Of a stretch of DNA of 64,000 bases, positions 1 to 8,236 are shown piece after piece. A model generated the notes under the pieces. It was not told the DNA's origin. It saw nothing but the letters and a program-made list of their open reading frames with translations, and did not search any database. Positions within the stretch are counted from its first letter, which is position 1. Every line of letters begins with the position of its first letter. Location of the stretch: the NCBI RefSeq assembly GCF_023156505.1, contig NZ_JALNMJ010000006.1, forward strand, positions 206,011 to 270,010, written 5' to 3'. The position numbers were made by a program, and so were the translations under genes. The DNA is from Roseibium sediminicola. GTDB lineage: Bacteria; Pseudomonadota; Alphaproteobacteria; Rhizobiales; Stappiaceae.

Positions 1-171
1 GTCATGAATGATCGAAGGTTTGGCACGGTCGAAATCGCCGGTCGGGCGCACACAGGCCGCAAGGCCCGCGGCGACAAGCACAGAGGCGGCAAGTCCCAGA
101 ACCCGCCCGATGCCCTGCCTGCGCTCCTCGCGGGACGCAGCGGCGCACTGAACCCTCATGCCATTGCCCAT
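1..171 (-). CDS. Putative lipoprotein, 3' end outside window
   Basis: 57 codons are visible on the minus strand with no stop before the window edge. The N-terminus has a basic stretch, a hydrophobic helix and the lipobox GLAAC (Cys40), followed by VRPTGDFDRA. This is the layout of an exported, lipid-anchored protein. The start at 171 is preceded by GGAGA about 8 bases upstream; Met5 (159) is an alternative. The small ORF at 234-443 lies 62 bases upstream on the same strand, so the two may be co-transcribed. The family cannot be named from this fragment. Confidence 0.6.
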   Translation of the reverse strand, partial: MGNGMRVQCAAASREERRQGIGRVLGLAASVLVAAGLAACVRPTGDFDRAKPSIIHD

Positions 172-233
172 CGGGCGTGTCTCCAGACCGATCGTCGTCG
201 AATTCGCGTTCGCGGCTGGAGAGGCTTGGACCG

Positions 234-443
234 TCAGTCCTTGTCGGAACCAGCTGGTCCGGCCGCCTTTCCGATGGTCGCGATTCGTGCGGCAAGATCA
301 AGGTCGTGACGCTCATAGCGGACACCTGGGAAGAGGATAACTTCGCCAAAGGCTTCCCGGCTCGTCGAGCGGCGTTGATTGGAGCGATGACCCACACGTG
401 CAGTGGGCCGTTGTGCGGATGAAAAGTCCAACAAAGTGCCCAT
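234..443 (-). CDS. Small conserved-looking hypothetical protein (69 aa)
   Basis: A 69-residue ORF starts at an ATG with a strong ribosome binding site (AAGGAGGAGACG). The N-terminal half is basic and low in complexity. The C-terminal half reads FGEVILFPGVRYERHDLD, which looks like a short folded motif rather than a frame shadow. There is no signal peptide or membrane segment. It probably forms a two-gene unit with the lipoprotein downstream. Function unknown. Confidence 0.6.
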   Translation of the reverse strand: MGTLLDFSSAQRPTARVGHRSNQRRSTSREAFGEVILFPGVRYERHDLDLAARIATIGKAAGPAGSDKD

Positions 444-637
444 CGTCTCCTCCTTCGGTTCCGGCCTCCCCTAAACGGCGTATTACCGATGGGGAACGGT
501 CAAACGGGCGACGCATTACTTCCTGCTTCTCCATTAAGAAGTCGTCAGGGTTAACAGCATGCTAACGCTTTTGCGGCAATTTGAACGAAATCAGTTCCAC
601 CGGTGGTCCGGTCTTTTGTATTTCGTAGTCGGGTCTC

Positions 638-1795
638 ATGCGCCACAGCCAACGTTTCGATCCTCCCGTGCCGATTTCCTCCTCTTTCCGCAAAAAGACC
701 AGCAGTGTTGGTTCGGACCGCGGCGTGCTTCTTGCCGCGAGTGAGCTCTTCTCCGGCCGGGCGCGGCATGATGTTGAAGAAAAAAGGATTTTTCTGGAGC
801 TTGCGCAGAATCTGCTGCCCTCAACCTCGCTTGGGGACCGGCGCCGAATCTCTGCCCTTCTGGCCGGACATCCGGAAATTCCGGACGATCTTCTGGAGCA
901 GCTGGCCAGCGACGACGACGATCTGACCGCCTATCCCGCGCTGCGTTACAGTCCGAGGCTTTCTGTGGATCTCCTGTTGCGCACCGCCCGGACAGGACCG
1001 GACAGTCTGAGGAAGGCAATCGCCAACCGCCCCTCCTTGCGCGATTCGGTGATCACCGTCCTGTGCGAAACTGCCGGCGCATCCGTCATCCGGATCCTGT
1101 TGGAGCGTGATGACATCATCCTCACGCAAGCTCAGCAGTCAAAGTTGAGTTGCCGTAGTGACATCGTTGCCACTCTTGGTTTAGAATTGGCCGGTCAGGA
1201 CGCTCTAAACCCGGATGGACTCATGGGACAATTCCTGCACTTGCCAGATCAACTGAAACCAAAAGCCATCGCCGCCGCTGAAATGACCAGCCTGGTCAAA
1301 CAGGCGCAGGCGCCGGCAACGCAAACGGGCCGCCGCACGACCGCGAGCCGCCTCAAGCTCCAGGACGCCCTGGTCAAGGAAGCCCTTCACCAGAACCGCT
1401 CTCGGTTTGTCGACCTGCTCGGACAGGGCCTCGGCCTGCCGCAACCGACCTGCGACCTGCTGCTGCGCCACGATCAGGCCGAAGGGCTGACCATCGCGCT
1501 GAAAACACTCGGTCTTTCCGCGGCACAACTCACCACGGTGCTGATCCGGCTGACCGGTGACGCTCTGTCGCTGGAGCGCCTGCGCGGCATGCTGCGCCTT
1601 TACCGGACCCTCAGCACCGGAGCCGCCGAAGTGCTGGTCGGTCAATGGATCCTGCACGACCAGGGCGCTCATACGGCCTCTTCCGCAACGTCCAAGCTTG
1701 ACGCACAATACCAGGACGGCGCACGCCGCGAGGGCCAGAGCGTCCAGCGCCCCGCCACGCCAGAGGTTGCGGTCAAAAGGACGACCGGCACTTAA
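638..1795 (+). CDS. DUF2336 domain protein
   Basis: A 385-residue soluble, helix-rich protein. Residues about 50-330 carry the repeat-like pattern of DUF2336 proteins: RRRISALLAGHPEIPDDLLEQLASDDDDLTAYPAL-type and VIRILLERDD-type helices resembling HEAT repeats. DUF2336 is common in alphaproteobacteria and its role is mostly unknown; in Caulobacter such domains occur in signalling proteins. The ATG at 638 lacks a good ribosome binding site, so the first residues are uncertain. The C-terminal 50 residues are low in complexity. It runs convergently into DUF1491. Confidence 0.75.
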   Translation: MRHSQRFDPPVPISSSFRKKTSSVGSDRGVLLAASELFSGRARHDVEEKRIFLELAQNLLPSTSLGDRRRISALLAGHPEIPDDLLEQLASDDDDLTAYPALRYSPRLSVDLLLRTARTGPDSLRKAIANRPSLRDSVITVLCETAGASVIRILLERDDIILTQAQQSKLSCRSDIVATLGLELAGQDALNPDGLMGQFLHLPDQLKPKAIAAAEMTSLVKQAQAPATQTGRRTTASRLKLQDALVKEALHQNRSRFVDLLGQGLGLPQPTCDLLLRHDQAEGLTIALKTLGLSAAQLTTVLIRLTGDALSLERLRGMLRLYRTLSTGAAEVLVGQWILHDQGAHTASSATSKLDAQYQDGARREGQSVQRPATPEVAVKRTTGT

Positions 1796-1825
1796 GGCGG
1801 CCCCGGCAGGTCTCGCAACAAGCAC

Positions 1826-2200
1826 TCAGAACCGGAACAGGCCTGCGCCTGGATCCGGTTTTTCTTCATCAGCCAAGGGAAGATCGATTTGTCCGTCCCG
1901 GGCTTCGATGTCGACCAGCCAATAGTCGGGATCCATCCGGGCTTCGCTTTTGAGACGGCTGTCGACTGCGTCCCGGTCCGATTTTTCGAAAACGCATTCG
2001 AACAGGCGGCCCTGCGGCTGGCCTGCGAACATCGCCTGGGGGGCGGGACCGTAAAAATCGAAGGTTCCATCCAGTCGGTCGACGCAGACAAACACCGCGC
2101 CGGCTTCCGCCGCGCCGCGTTTGGTGACGGCGGCAAAGCCCCCCTCCCCGAAAATGCGGCGCACCAAGGCGCTGACAAAAAATTCCGACGTGACCCGCAT
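1826..2200 (-). CDS. DUF1491 family protein
   Basis: A 124-residue protein matching the DUF1491 pattern: an N-terminal MRVTSEFFVSALVRRIFGEGG, a central GAVFVCVDRLDGTFDFYGPAPQ strand region, and DPDYWLVDIEAR near the C-terminus. The family is small, cytosolic and of unknown function. I chose the ATG at 2200 because GGAAGG precedes it; a TTG at 2212 would add four residues. It is followed on the same strand by nothing before the convergent DUF2336 gene, and it lies downstream of the peptidoglycan-binding gene. Confidence 0.8.
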   Translation of the reverse strand: MRVTSEFFVSALVRRIFGEGGFAAVTKRGAAEAGAVFVCVDRLDGTFDFYGPAPQAMFAGQPQGRLFECVFEKSDRDAVDSRLKSEARMDPDYWLVDIEARDGQIDLPLADEEKPDPGAGLFRF

Positions 2201-2292
2201 CCAGCCTTCCAATCCGTTCGAGCAGCACTGCTGCGCATGCCCGGGAAAGGCAGATTTAGGTCAGTTGGCTTCAGTGCACAAGCTGGCTGACT

Positions 2293-3057
2293 TTATCCAG
2301 AGAGTTTGCGGCCGCTGACCATTTCCAGGCGCTCAATGACCTTTGGTCCCGGCGTGCCCGTCATCGGCAGGCCGCGGTCGAACTCGAAGCGCCTGATCGC
2401 CGCGGTCGTGTTCGCTCCCATGAGCCCATCCGCCTTGAGCGGACCGTAGCCAAGTTCGGACAGCGCCTTCTGGATCTTCATCAGATGCGGGTCGGCGTCG
2501 ACGCCGGCCTCGGTCTCGGCCGCCGCGTTGTTTTGAACGGTGCCCGAGAAACCGGGTTTTGAGCGGGGCACCGGCACCAGACCGGTCTCCGGCGCATCCC
2601 CCTGAAGCAGCACCAGCGCGAGCAAGGCTTCACTGGCTTCGCCTGTTTCAACCTGTCCCGCGCGCCGCTCGAAAGCGCGGATCGCGCGTTCCGTCGCCGG
2701 GCCATTGAGGCCGTCCAACGGGCCTTCATAGAGACCGATCTTGCGCAGAGAGATTTGGAGATCGAGGACAAGCGTGGAAATTTCCTGGATCTGCAGTCCC
2801 GGGCTGCGCCCGTCAGGCTCGGGAAGCTGCAACGCGTCCGGCCGCTCACGTGTCGCAAACAGCGGCGCCGGATGGCGGCCCGGCTGCAATCCGACCGCAT
2901 TGGCGATGATCAGACATGCGGTCAGGCCCATCACCACCGTGCCACCGGCGGCAACCGGATTGTCGAGCGCGACGTGACCGGCTCTCGACATGAAGCTCTC
3001 AGACTGGCTAGGCGGCTGGGTCCTGGATTGTTTTGCGGTTTTTCTCGATTTTGCCAT
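2293..3057 (-). CDS. Membrane-anchored protein with two peptidoglycan-binding domains
   Basis: 254 residues. A basic, low-complexity N-terminus precedes one membrane helix (about 35-55, GGTVVMGLTACLIIANAVGL). Two PG_binding_1 repeats follow: about 90-150 (LQISLRKIGLYEGPLDGLNG, ATERAIRAFERRAG) and about 190-245 (IQKALSELGYGPLKADGLMG, TTAAIRRFE). It should sit in the inner membrane and bind cell wall in the periplasm. The ATG at 3057 starts 8 bases after the stop of the upstream kinase-like gene, so the two form one operon. In-frame sequence further upstream lies inside that gene and is not the start. Confidence 0.85.
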   Translation of the reverse strand: MAKSRKTAKQSRTQPPSQSESFMSRAGHVALDNPVAAGGTVVMGLTACLIIANAVGLQPGRHPAPLFATRERPDALQLPEPDGRSPGLQIQEISTLVLDLQISLRKIGLYEGPLDGLNGPATERAIRAFERRAGQVETGEASEALLALVLLQGDAPETGLVPVPRSKPGFSGTVQNNAAAETEAGVDADPHLMKIQKALSELGYGPLKADGLMGANTTAAIRRFEFDRGLPMTGTPGPKVIERLEMVSGRKLSG

Positions 3058-3065
3058 GCCGCCGC

Positions 3066-4742
3066 CTATGCCGTCCTGGCCATAGGATTGGCCGCCTTCG
3101 ACGGGGCGCCGAGCGGCAGATGAACGACCACGCAATCTCCCTGGCCCGCCACCGCGCGCACCGACAGATGCCCGCCTGCGCTCTCCAGCAGGGACAACGC
3201 GCTGTCGAAGACCAACTCGGAACCGTCGGCACACCAGGGCAAGCCGGACGGCCGGTTCCGGACGGAGAGCACGCAGTCGAGGCCGGCGGACTCACACTTG
3301 GCCGAAACGGTGATCAAAGCCCCCTCGCCGCAGGTCTCGATCATGTCAGCCAGGAGGAAATAGAGTGCCTGGCGCACGGATTTCGCGTTGACGGCCACCA
3401 TCGGCAGGTCGCTGCCAGCCGCCAGATCGAGCATGACGCTTCTGCGCGAGGCCACTGGCGACAGCAAATCGCGGCACTGTTCCAGGCAGGCGGAAATGTC
3501 GACACTTCCGGCCACGCCCCCTTTACCGGGAGCAGCTCCTGTTTCGGGAAGCCGAGCCGGCATATGTGCGAAATCTCTGTCCGCGCTGAACGCGGCTTCA
3601 CCGGTTGCGGCCAGGTCGTCAGAACGGATCAGACAACCGGACAACACAGGCTGCTCACCGAACTTGCTTCCGTCATCAACATCCGGCTGCGAGACTTCCT
3701 GGCCAGGCTTCACTTGAGACGGCGCGACGGTATTCTCCGACGTGCGGGCAGCAGTCGCGCTCAAGGTAAGGATGAGCCTGCTCTGCTGGTCAGGTGCGCC
3801 CCCGGACTCAAGCTGGGACTGCTGGAGCTTCAGTATCAGGTGACGATACTCAGGCAGACCGGTTTCCCCTGGACGGGAGGCACCGACACGCACCCGGACT
3901 GTGAACCTTTTTGCCTCTCCGTTGTGCCGGGCCTCGGACAAGTGGGTCAGATAAAGCGGCCGGTCGGCGACATGAAGGCGCGGGAACAGCCAGTCTTCAC
4001 CTTCGTCGACAGGAAACGCGCCAATGAGCCCGGCGACAGAACCGCCCAAAACGCGGATCGCGCCGTCTTGTGCGAGGTCGCAGACAACGTCGCTGCTGCC
4101 CTGCGCGATCATGTCCAAACGGGACTGCGTCCGTCCGACGGCGCGGCGCGCCAGCAATCGGTCGAGGGTCAGTCGGAGGCTTAATACGCCGGCGTAAATC
4201 AGTGCACCCAGCGCGGTGTAGAGCGGAATGTCGCGATCGGAAGCGGCGATCTGCATCTCCGGCAGCGGAAGCAAAGCAAGACCACCGGCAAGGCCGGTGC
4301 ACAGCACAGCCACCAGAAGAGGCGTTTTCCGGTTCGTCGCAAAAGCCGTCTCCATCACGGGGACCAGCAACCATGGCAAAGCAAAAGACCGCAATCCTCC
4401 TGTCAGCAGGCAGATCGTTGCCACCAGACACGCGAAAAGGCAGGACGACAGACAAATGGTCCGGTTCAATGCGCCCGAGCGCGAGAGGAACAGTGCCAGC
4501 GGCCATTGGCTCATCATCCAAGTGAGCACCAGCAGCACTGCTGCGTGCGGCGGCCCCGCCAGGGCGAGATGCAGGGGCAGCACGATCAGGGCCGCGACGC
4601 CGCTCAATATACTGCTGATCAGGAAGGACCGGTGCAAGGGCGCAAGAATCGGATCGCCCGCTGCTGAGGGATGAATCATCCCGTCGACACGAACCATCCA
4701 AAGGCCCACAAAATCTTGCATGAATTTCAGAAGGTTACGCAC
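3066..4742 (-). CDS. Sensor-histidine-kinase-like membrane protein, catalytic motifs lost
   Basis: 558 residues. Residues about 35-205 hold five or six membrane helices. A PAS-like segment follows (about 210-320, RLDMIAQGSSDVVCDLAQDG). The C-terminus (about 430-550) follows the layout of a kinase ATP-binding domain (VDISACLEQCRDLLSP, SVRQALYFLLADMIE, SAGGHLSVRAVAGQGDCVVV). No HELRTPL-type histidine box is present, the Asn of the N-box is replaced, and no DxGxG motif is visible. The protein may be a pseudokinase. It is first in an operon with a peptidoglycan-binding protein. A degenerate paralogue of DivJ-like PAS kinases is one possibility, by inference only. Confidence 0.7.
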   Translation of the reverse strand: MRNLLKFMQDFVGLWMVRVDGMIHPSAAGDPILAPLHRSFLISSILSGVAALIVLPLHLALAGPPHAAVLLVLTWMMSQWPLALFLSRSGALNRTICLSSCLFACLVATICLLTGGLRSFALPWLLVPVMETAFATNRKTPLLVAVLCTGLAGGLALLPLPEMQIAASDRDIPLYTALGALIYAGVLSLRLTLDRLLARRAVGRTQSRLDMIAQGSSDVVCDLAQDGAIRVLGGSVAGLIGAFPVDEGEDWLFPRLHVADRPLYLTHLSEARHNGEAKRFTVRVRVGASRPGETGLPEYRHLILKLQQSQLESGGAPDQQSRLILTLSATAARTSENTVAPSQVKPGQEVSQPDVDDGSKFGEQPVLSGCLIRSDDLAATGEAAFSADRDFAHMPARLPETGAAPGKGGVAGSVDISACLEQCRDLLSPVASRRSVMLDLAAGSDLPMVAVNAKSVRQALYFLLADMIETCGEGALITVSAKCESAGLDCVLSVRNRPSGLPWCADGSELVFDSALSLLESAGGHLSVRAVAGQGDCVVVHLPLGAPSKAANPMARTA

Positions 4743-5054
4743 TCTACTCTACCAAACAACACCGGCACTTCCCGCCGCTCGCAGCCTTTGTGAGGGTATT
4801 GTGTGCCGGAGCACTTAAGGAACGATAAAGGATGAATTCGGATCGCCGTTTTTTTCCGAAAAACTTTTGTTTTCAGGGGCTTGATGCAAATTCGTTCAAA
4901 TTTGACTCAATTTTTCAGAAAACTTGCGCTAAATACCTGATTTATTTTATGAAAATTAGACCTTCCGGTTCAACCGGGCATTCTCATGTCGCTGTTATGG
5001 TGCCCTCATAACAAGCGCGTCAGTGGCACAAAGACGCGCAAAGCAGAACAGACT
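4743..5054 (+). promoter_or_regulatory. AT-rich divergent promoter region
   Basis: 312 bases between the divergent kinase-like gene and the DUF5330 gene. The section from about 4840 to 4970 is clearly AT-rich against GC-rich flanks (runs such as GAAAAACTTTTGTTTTC). It contains TTGACT at about 4902, but no well-spaced -10 box, so no exact promoter is called. No ORF is credible here. Confidence 0.4.
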
Positions 5055-5513
5055 ATGGGTAGCGACATGTTCTTTCTCTTGAGGACGGCCTTTTGGCTCA
5101 CCTTGGTTTTGGTTCTGATCCCATTGGGTTCGGAACAGGAAAGCACCACGGTGGAAAAAGTGGATCCGGTGTCCGCCTTCCTGGCGGCGCAGGCAACGGT
5201 GTCGGATATCGGCGGTTTTTGCGGGCGCAACCCGCAGGCTTGCGAAACCGGAGGCAATGCGCTCACGGCAATCGGCAGCCGCGCCCGCGACGGCGCGCGG
5301 ATCGTCTACGAATTCCTCGACACACAGATTGCGGACGGTTCCGGAGCTGAATCCCTGGTAACCGGTTCCACGGCTTCCGCACCGGCCGCACCGGCGGACC
5401 AGAAACTGGCCGGCAGTGCCACTTGGCAGCCGGACTTGAACAACGTCTCCGCAGTTGAGACAGATTTTGGGCCGGTGCCACGGCCCAAACCCCGCTTGGG
5501 TCTAAACACCTGA
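5055..5513 (+). CDS. DUF5330 domain protein, membrane-anchored
   Basis: 152 residues. The N-terminal MFFLLRTAFWLTLVLVLIPLG helix is a signal anchor. The DUF5330 core follows (VSAFLAAQATVSDIGGFCGRNPQACETG and RARDGARIVYEF), with a conserved Cys pair that could form a disulfide in the periplasm. The C-terminus is Pro/Ala-rich and ends in VPRPKPRLGL. The start could be the ATG at 5055 or the Met at 5067, which gives the usual MFF... beginning. The family is widespread in Rhizobiales and uncharacterised. Confidence 0.75.
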   Translation: MGSDMFFLLRTAFWLTLVLVLIPLGSEQESTTVEKVDPVSAFLAAQATVSDIGGFCGRNPQACETGGNALTAIGSRARDGARIVYEFLDTQIADGSGAESLVTGSTASAPAAPADQKLAGSATWQPDLNNVSAVETDFGPVPRPKPRLGLNT

Positions 5514-5637
5514 GCGGTAAGACCGTGCAAGGCCCTACGACCTCCTGGGCCTGACAACGGTCGATTGCGCCCCCGCTGGAGCGGTGCCGCGCAGCGGCAT
5601 CGCCAAGACGGCTTCACTTCAGCGGTTCGTTCCGCTG

Positions 5638-5674
5638 CGCCGCAGATGGAAAGCTGCCCATTCCATCTGCGGCG
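5638..5674 (+). terminator. Rho-independent terminator after the DUF5330 gene
   Basis: A perfect 14-bp stem, CGCCGCAGATGGAA with TTCCATCTGCGGCG, closes a 9-base loop and is followed by TATTTTTA. It lies in the 303-base gap 5514-5816. The rest of that gap holds no credible ORF and leads into the sufE ribosome binding site. Confidence 0.8.
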
Positions 5675-5816
5675 TATTTTTATGTCCGCCCCTCACCACT
5701 TCCCGCCAAAACAGACCGCCCTGGCCCATCGGTGCCCCGCACAGGTAACCGCATGGTTTGCACATTCGCGCCCACAGGCTATATGAAGGCGGAAACGACT
5801 TTCAAAGACCGGTGCC

Positions 5817-6248
5817 ATGACAACCAGCCTAGACGAAATCCTTGAGACCTTTGATTTTCTCGACGACTGGGAAGACCGGTACAAATATCTGATCGACCTG
5901 GGCAAGGAAATGCCCCCGCTCTCGGACGGGGAAAAAACCGACGCCAACAAGGTGCGCGGCTGCGTGTCGCAGGTCTGGCTGATCACCTCGGTCGAAAAAG
6001 CGCCGGACGGTTCGCCGGTGCTTTCCTTCAAGGGCGACAGCGACGCGCTGATCGTGCAGGGGCTGGTGGCGATCGTCACGGCCCTCTTCAGTGGCAAAGC
6101 CGCGAAAGACATTCTGGAAACCGACGTCGAGGCGGTCTTTGCCCAGCTCGGCCTGCAGGATCACCTGACCCCGCAGCGCTCCAACGGTTTGCGCTCCATG
6201 GTCGGCCGCATCCGCACGGACGCCCAGCAGGCCCTCGAAGCGGCCTGA
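5817..6248 (+). CDS. sufE: Cysteine desulfuration protein SufE
   Basis: 143 residues, the normal SufE length. SufE takes persulfide sulfur from the cysteine desulfurase SufS and passes it to the SufBCD scaffold during Fe-S cluster assembly in the cytosol. The acceptor cysteine is Cys49 in VRGCVSQVW. The family pattern LDDWEDRYKYLIDLGKEMPP is near the N-terminus, and LQDHLTPQRSNGLRSMVGRI is at the C-terminus. It is a single gene here, away from any suf operon, which is common in alphaproteobacteria. The ATG start fits the family N-terminus. Confidence 0.95.
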   Translation: MTTSLDEILETFDFLDDWEDRYKYLIDLGKEMPPLSDGEKTDANKVRGCVSQVWLITSVEKAPDGSPVLSFKGDSDALIVQGLVAIVTALFSGKAAKDILETDVEAVFAQLGLQDHLTPQRSNGLRSMVGRIRTDAQQALEAA

Positions 6249-6278
6249 CGCTCCACAAAGTCAACGAATAAAGACACA

Positions 6279-6307
6279 AAAAGGGCCGTCCCGAGGGCGG
6301 CCCTTTT
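6279..6307. terminator. Bidirectional terminator between sufE and mucR
   Basis: AAAAGGGCCG and CGGCCCTTTT form a 10-bp stem around a 9-base loop that can itself pair CCC with GGG. A-tract and T-tract flank the stem, so it can serve both convergent genes. Confidence 0.85.
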
Positions 6308-6330
6308 CAAATTTCACGTTGCGGTCGGGC

Positions 6331-6747
6331 TTATTTGGAGCGCTTGCGCTGCTGGCCGAGACCCATTTTCTTGGCCAGTTCCGACCGGGCCGCCGCGTAA
6401 TTCGGAGCAACCATCGGGTAGTCGGCGCCCAGGTCCCACTTTTCCCGATACTCTTCCGGGGTCATGTTGTAGTGAGTGCGCAGGTGACGCTTCAGCGACT
6501 TGAACTTCTTGCCGTCTTCGAGACAGATGATGAAGTCCGGCATGACCGACTTCTTGACCGGCACGGCGGGCTTAAGCGGCTCCGGCTCCGGTTCGCTGGA
6601 GGCGTTGGCCGTCTTCTGAAGAGCGCCATACACTTCGTTGATCAGGCCTGGCAGATCTGTTGATGCAACTGTGTTGTTGCTCACATAGGCCGACACGATG
6701 TCCGCCGTAAGATCAATCAGGTTTGCATCCACCGGACTGTCAGTCAT
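6331..6747 (-). CDS. mucR: MucR/Ros family transcriptional regulator
   Basis: 138 residues with the prokaryotic Ros/MucR zinc-finger domain at about 68-118: [20 protein letters not shown], then [17 protein letters not shown]. The second Cys of the classic Ros finger is Asp (CLED), giving Cys-Asp-His-His coordination as known from some family members. A Pro/Glu-rich linker precedes it and a basic tail RKRSK ends it. MucR proteins are global silencers that bind AT-rich DNA and control exopolysaccharide, motility and host-interaction genes. The AT-rich upstream region is consistent with autoregulation. Confidence 0.93.
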   Translation of the reverse strand: MTDSPVDANLIDLTADIVSAYVSNNTVASTDLPGLINEVYGALQKTANASSEPEPEPLKPAVPVKKSVMPDFIICLEDGKKFKSLKRHLRTHYNMTPEEYREKWDLGADYPMVAPNYAAARSELAKKMGLGQQRKRSK

Positions 6748-7065
6748 TTTTCACCCGTTCTCTACTGATTTTAAAATTTGTTTCGGTGTTTACCTGCAAA
6801 AGCGGACGTCCGAAGGGGCATCTAGAAAAAACGATACTTACGGAGCCGAAAATCAATAACGATTCTACTTTGCAGGCAATCGTCACAGCCTTATATCGCC
6901 GTCCCTCATAAACGACAACCCCGGAATTCAAATAATAATCGCATAGTCGCAATAAAAATCAAATTCTATAAATATTGGCCGCTTCCCGGGAGCCTAGTTA
7001 GACAATGGACGGATAGTATTGTCCTGACAGCGGACTATTCCAGGGAAAGCAGCCCTCTTGGCGCT
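6748..7065. promoter_or_regulatory. AT-rich region upstream of mucR
   Basis: 318 bases between mucR and the end of the mrp operon; both genes are on the minus strand. From about 6770 to 6980 the DNA is rich in A and T runs (TAAAATTTG, ATAATAATCG, CTATAAATATTGG), unlike the GC-rich surroundings. This is the sort of sequence MucR/H-NS-like silencers bind. No credible ORF and no clear terminator for mrpG was found. Confidence 0.45.
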
Positions 7066-7410
7066 TCAGCCGTCCGGATGGACCTTCTTGGCAAGGGCGT
7101 CTTCCTTGGTATCGGCGCAAGGGCGGTATCCCGCAGCGTAAGCAGCTTTTGCCAACAAATGGGCCGAAATTGGGGCGGTAAGCAGAAAGAAGACGACCCC
7201 GGCAATCGCGCGTGTGACTACGGCAAGATCGCTGGCATGGACGGCCAGCGCCAGCAGCATGACGCCGGATCCTAGCGTTCCCGCCTTTGAGGCCGCATGC
7301 ATGCGCATGTAAACATCTTTCAGCCGGATCAGCCCGATGGAGGCCACCAGAGCAAAGCTGGCACCGATGATCAGCATGAGGCCCGTAATGATTTCGACAA
7401 ACGGGTTCAT
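7066..7410 (-). CDS. mrpG: Na+/H+ antiporter subunit MrpG/MnhG
   Basis: 114 residues. Three membrane helices and the family core [21 protein letters not shown] identify subunit G of the Mrp (Mnh/Pha) multisubunit cation/proton antiporter in the inner membrane. It is the last gene of the operon and overlaps mrpF by 4 bases. The C-terminus ([20 protein letters not shown]) is cytosolic-like. Confidence 0.95.
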   Translation of the reverse strand: MNPFVEIITGLMLIIGASFALVASIGLIRLKDVYMRMHAASKAGTLGSGVMLLALAVHASDLAVVTRAIAGVVFFLLTAPISAHLLAKAAYAAGYRPCADTKEDALAKKVHPDG

Positions 7411-7763
7411 TGGCCAGCCTCCCTGCGTTTGATGCTGTCTTCGACCTCATCCATAATGGTCTTGTCGCCTGCCATCCCCCGATTGAGCACAAAACGCGCG
7501 AATGCCACGGTCGCCAGAAAACCCACCAGGCCGAGCGTGATGGCAATGTCGATATAGAGGTAATACCCCGTCGACACGCCGATGGCGGCAATGAAGCCGA
7601 TACCGACGGCAACAAGCATGTCGAGCGCGACCACACGATCCGGCAGGCCCGGGCCCTTCACGGTCCTGTAAACGATCACGAAGAAGGAAATCGTCAGAAG
7701 AGCCAGAGCAATATGCACGCTGACATGCATGAAGTTCGAGGCGAACGTTTCGAAAGGTGTCAT
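7407..7763 (-). CDS. mrpF: Na+/H+ antiporter subunit MrpF/MnhF
   Basis: 118 residues with three membrane helices and the family signature [20 protein letters not shown] between helices one and two. The subunit is a small membrane component of the Mrp complex. It overlaps mrpE and mrpG by 4 bases each, typical of translational coupling. The charged C-terminus is slightly long. Confidence 0.95.
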   Translation of the reverse strand: MTPFETFASNFMHVSVHIALALLTISFFVIVYRTVKGPGLPDRVVALDMLVAVGIGFIAAIGVSTGYYLYIDIAITLGLVGFLATVAFARFVLNRGMAGDKTIMDEVEDSIKRREAGQ

Positions 7764-8236
7764 CGGAACACCTCCAGGATCTTGCGCTCAAAACCGTTCT
7801 TGATGTCGTCGATTGTCGCCTGAGGGTCGGGCACATCGATACAGTGCACATAGAGGATTTTGCGGTCCTCGGAGACGTCCACCGACAGGGTTCCCGGCGT
7901 GAGCGTGATCAGGTTGGCGAGCATGGTTATTTCGAAATCCCGATCGACGGTCAAAGGAAAGGCGATGATGCCCGGTTGCAGCTTGATCTGCGGCCTGAGC
8001 ACGATCATGGCCACACGCGAGGCGGACAGGACCAGCTCATAGACAAACAGCAGCGCCAGGGCGAACCCTTTCGCGACCCGGTTGGTATATTCGCCCGTGC
8101 CGACCTGTTCGCGGATCAGGAACAATGCCCCGAACCCGAGCAGAAAGCCGAACGCCAGATTGACTTCCGAAAAACTGCCCGTGACAGCCGCCCAGGCCAG
8201 CATCAGGAGAATATTGATGAGAAAGAGACTGGTCAT
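7760..8236 (-). CDS. mrpE: Na+/H+ antiporter subunit MrpE/MnhE
   Basis: 158 residues. Two N-terminal helices, then the conserved [20 protein letters not shown] and the cytosolic motif [29 protein letters not shown] define subunit E. In known Mrp systems it is needed for assembly or full activity. It overlaps its neighbours by 4 bases at both ends. Confidence 0.95.
   Translation of the reverse strand: MTSLFLINILLMLAWAAVTGSFSEVNLAFGFLLGFGALFLIREQVGTGEYTNRVAKGFALALLFVYELVLSASRVAMIVLRPQIKLQPGIIAFPLTVDRDFEITMLANLITLTPGTLSVDVSEDRKILYVHCIDVPDPQATIDDIKNGFERKILEVFR

Noticed and set aside
3033..4184. A 383-codon plus-strand ORF over the kinase-like gene
   Set aside because: It spans the ends of two operon partners on the other strand and lacks any recognisable pattern.
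4900..4935. TTGACT with TAAATA as a sigma-70 promoter
   Set aside because: The spacing of about 22 bases is too long for a standard promoter.
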